Part shown: in pieces, positions 62,301 to 64,000 of the stretch
How positions within the stretch are numbered: position 1 is the first letter of the stretch
Layout of the letters: each line of letters opens with the position of its first letter
NCBI GenBank assembly: GCA_950106755.1
Contig: CATNNA010000004.1
Location: 186,001 to 250,000, forward strand
Direction: 5' to 3'
DNA from: Climacium dendroides
Taxonomy: Eukaryota; Streptophyta; Bryopsida; Hypnales; Climaciaceae
DNA length: 64,000 bases
The notes under the pieces: model-generated
What the model was told of the DNA's origin: nothing
The model's database searches: none
What the model saw: only the letters and a program-made list of their open reading frames with translations
Made by a program: the position numbers and the translations under genes

Positions 62301-63240
62301 TTCTCTAACGTGACTTTGATGACGTTACATTTTGTTGGATAGTAAAGTACATGGCTAGGTTCATGCCCCAATTTTTGCTTTCATGTAGTAACGAGGTCAT
62401 TCAAAATGACCACCAATTGCGTTATTTTTGAATTCGTGACTTTATGAATAATTGGAACTTGCACAACATGTTTCCCATTTTCTCTAACGTCAATTTCATG
62501 AGGTTACATTTTGGTGGGCACTAAAGTACATGACTAGGTTAATGCCCCAATATTTACTTTCATGTACTAACGAGGATATTTAAAGTGTCCACCAATTGCG
62601 TTATTTTTGAATTCGTGACTTTATGAATAATTGGAACTTGTACAACATGTTTCCAATTTTCACTAACGTGAATTTCAGGAGGTTACATTTTGTTGGATAG
62701 TAAAGTACATGGCTAGGTTCATGCCCCAATTTTTGCTTTCATATAGTAACGAGGTCATTCAAAGTGTCCACCAATTGCGTTATTTTTGAATTCGTGACTT
62801 TATGAATAATAGGAACTTGCACAACATGTTTCCCATTTTCTCTAAAGTGACTTTCATGACGTTACATTTTGTTGGATAGTAAAGTACATGGCTAGGTTCA
62901 TGCCCCAATTTTTGCTTTCATGTAGTAACGAGGTCATTCAAAGTGTCCACTTATTGCGTTATTTTTGAATTCGTGACTTTATGAATAATTGCAACTTGCA
63001 CATAATGTTTCCCATTTTCTCGAACGTGGCTTTCATGACGTTACATTTTGTTGGATAGTAAAGTACATGGCTAGGTTCATGCCCCAATTTTTGCTTTCAT
63101 GTAGTAACGAGTTCATTCAAAGTGCCCACCATTTGCGTTATTTTAGAATTCGTGACTTTATGAATAATTGGAACTTGCACAACATGTTTCCCATTTTCTC
63201 TAACGTGACTTTCATGAGGTTACATTTTGGTGGGCACTAA
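56366..63240. repeat. 37-monomer (6623-bp) long-range duplication pair
   Basis: A monomer with private variants (TTTTCTCGAACGTGGCTTTC, ACGAGTTCATTCAAAGTGCC, CACCATTTGCGTTATTTTAG) occurs at 56366-56617 and again at 62989-63240. The offset is 6623 bp, equal to 37 x 179. The two copies differ at a few bases, and the sequence to the right of both matches on. Confidence 0.82.
58600..62790. repeat. Twelve-monomer (2148-bp) higher-order repeat, two near-identical copies
   Basis: GAGGACATTGAAAGTGTCC occurs at 58634 and 60782, and CTATCATGTAGTAACGAGG at 60051 and 62199, both offset by 2148 bp (12 x 179). The second marker also occurs at 55755, 4296 bp (24 monomers) upstream. Order and private variants agree through the block, so the amplification is recent. 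Confidence 0.88.
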
Positions 63241-64000
63241 AGTACATGACTAGGTTCATGCCCCAATTTTTGCTTTCATGTACTAACGAGGATATTTAAA
63301 GTGTCCACCAATTGCGTTATTTTTGAATTCGTGACTTTATGAATAATTGGAACTTGCACATAATGTTTCCCATTTTCTCTAACGTGACTTTGATGACGTT
63401 ACATTTTGTTGGATAGTAAAGTACATGGCTAGGTTCATGCCCCAATTTTTGCTTTCATGTAGTAACGAGGTCATTTAAAGTGTCCACCAGTTGCGTTATT
63501 TTTGAATTCGTGACTTTATGAATAATTGGAACTTTCACAACATGTTTCCCATTTTCTCTAACGTGCATTTCATGAGGTTACATTTTCTTCGGCACTAAAG
63601 TACATGGCTAGGATCATGCCCCAATTTTTGCTTTCGTGTAGTAACGAGGTCATTCAAAGTGTCCACCAATTGCGTTATTTTTGAATTCGTGACTTTATGA
63701 ATAATTGGAACTTTCACAACATGTTTCCCATTTTCTCTAACGTGCATTTCATGAGGTTACATTTTGGTGGGCACTAAAGTACATGACTAGGTTCATGCCC
63801 CAATTTTTGCTTTCATGTAGTAACGAGGATATTTAAAGTGTCCACCAATTGCGTTATTTTTGAATTCGTGACTTTATGAATCATAGGAACTTGCACAACA
63901 TGTTTCCCATTTTCTCTAACGTGACTTTCATGACGTTACATTTTGTTGGATAGTAAAGGACATGGCTAGGTTCATGCCCCAATTTTCGCTTTCATGTAGT

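Larger units (their letters stand above)
36200..64000. repeat. Satellite family B, 179-bp monomer, continuing past the window
   Basis: About 155 head-to-tail monomers in the same orientation as family A and clearly homologous to it. They differ by GTACATGGCTAGG for GTACAGGGCTAGG, GGGCACT or GGATAGT for GGACACT, TTGCTTTCATGTASTAACGA for the family A block, and GTGTCCACC for GTGACCACC. All have the longer class of the 4-bp indel. Sub-variants include poly-T AACGTGAATTTCATGAGG (mostly 36-39 kb), TTCTCTAACGTGACTTTCAT with GACGTTACATT, GAGGATATTTAAAGTG, and TTTCACTAACGTGAATTTCAGGAGG. No gene, TE insertion or inversion was seen in 27.8 kb. Confidence 0.97.

Noticed and set aside
36485..63240. Three 83-residue frames in family B (36485, 56366, 62989)
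   Set aside because: Same reason. Two of them are the copies of the 6623-bp duplication and the third is a chance open monomer.
17288..64000. CRISPR-like or gene-family tandem array
   Set aside because: The units are 175-179 bp with no alternating unique spacers, and they have no conserved coding frame. It is a satellite.
1..64000. tRNA, rRNA, organellar or retroviral (LTR, reverse transcriptase) sequence
   Set aside because: No matching conserved blocks were recognised on either strand. Absence is judged by eye only.

Overview
The window looks like nuclear DNA of a land plant. It has AT-rich noncoding sequence, decayed DUF659-type hAT transposase DNA, a foldback element with CACTA-like ends and a 3-bp target duplication, a plant telo-box (AAACCCTAG) and a very large head-to-tail satellite array. 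I cannot name the species. A non-flowering plant is a guess from the unfamiliar ParB-like/methyltransferase-like gene. No intact protein-coding gene is convincing: every recognisable coding block carries internal stops and/or frameshifts.

Layout. 1-2.3 kb is an AT-rich, degenerate 75-95 bp minisatellite. 2.6-3.3 kb holds GC-rich short tandem repeats. 3.53-5.54 kb (+) is a dead hAT transposase (BED finger, DUF659, hAT C-terminal dimerisation region). It is followed in the same frame by a long acidic, Gly/Asn-rich tail to 6.60 kb. 6.96-7.57 kb (-) is an unrecognised broken coding block. 7.79-8.57 kb (-) is a broken FCP1/NIF-type HAD phosphatase domain. A 205-bp CACTA-like MITE lies at 8802-9006. 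9.40-13.66 kb (-) is one broken three-exon gene: the first exon has a ParB-like motif, the second ends in a motif resembling DNA methyltransferase motif I, and the third is acidic and Pro/Ser-rich. Its two introns and its 5' flank carry eight copies of a roughly 40-bp palindromic hairpin. 14.1-16.3 kb is non-coding with small tandem repeats. 16361-17287 is bounded by 36/37-bp inverted repeats.

From about 17.29 kb to the right edge (73% of the window) is one continuous satellite, all monomers in one orientation. Family A (to about 36.2 kb) mixes 175-bp and 179-bp monomers that differ by a 4-bp indel, giving 354-bp dimers and 528/529-bp trimers. Family B (36.2-64 kb) is a 179-bp monomer with higher-order repeats at 716, 1074, 1254, 2148, 4296 and 6623 bp. 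The array runs off the window. Monomer size and higher-order organisation resemble centromeric or pericentromeric heterochromatin, but nothing in the sequence proves that location.

The genes do not form an operon or pathway. The left 17 kb reads as a graveyard of TE-derived or TE-like genes at the edge of a satellite block. The points most worth following up are the hairpin family in the introns, the ParB-like/methyltransferase-like gene, and the nested structure of the array.
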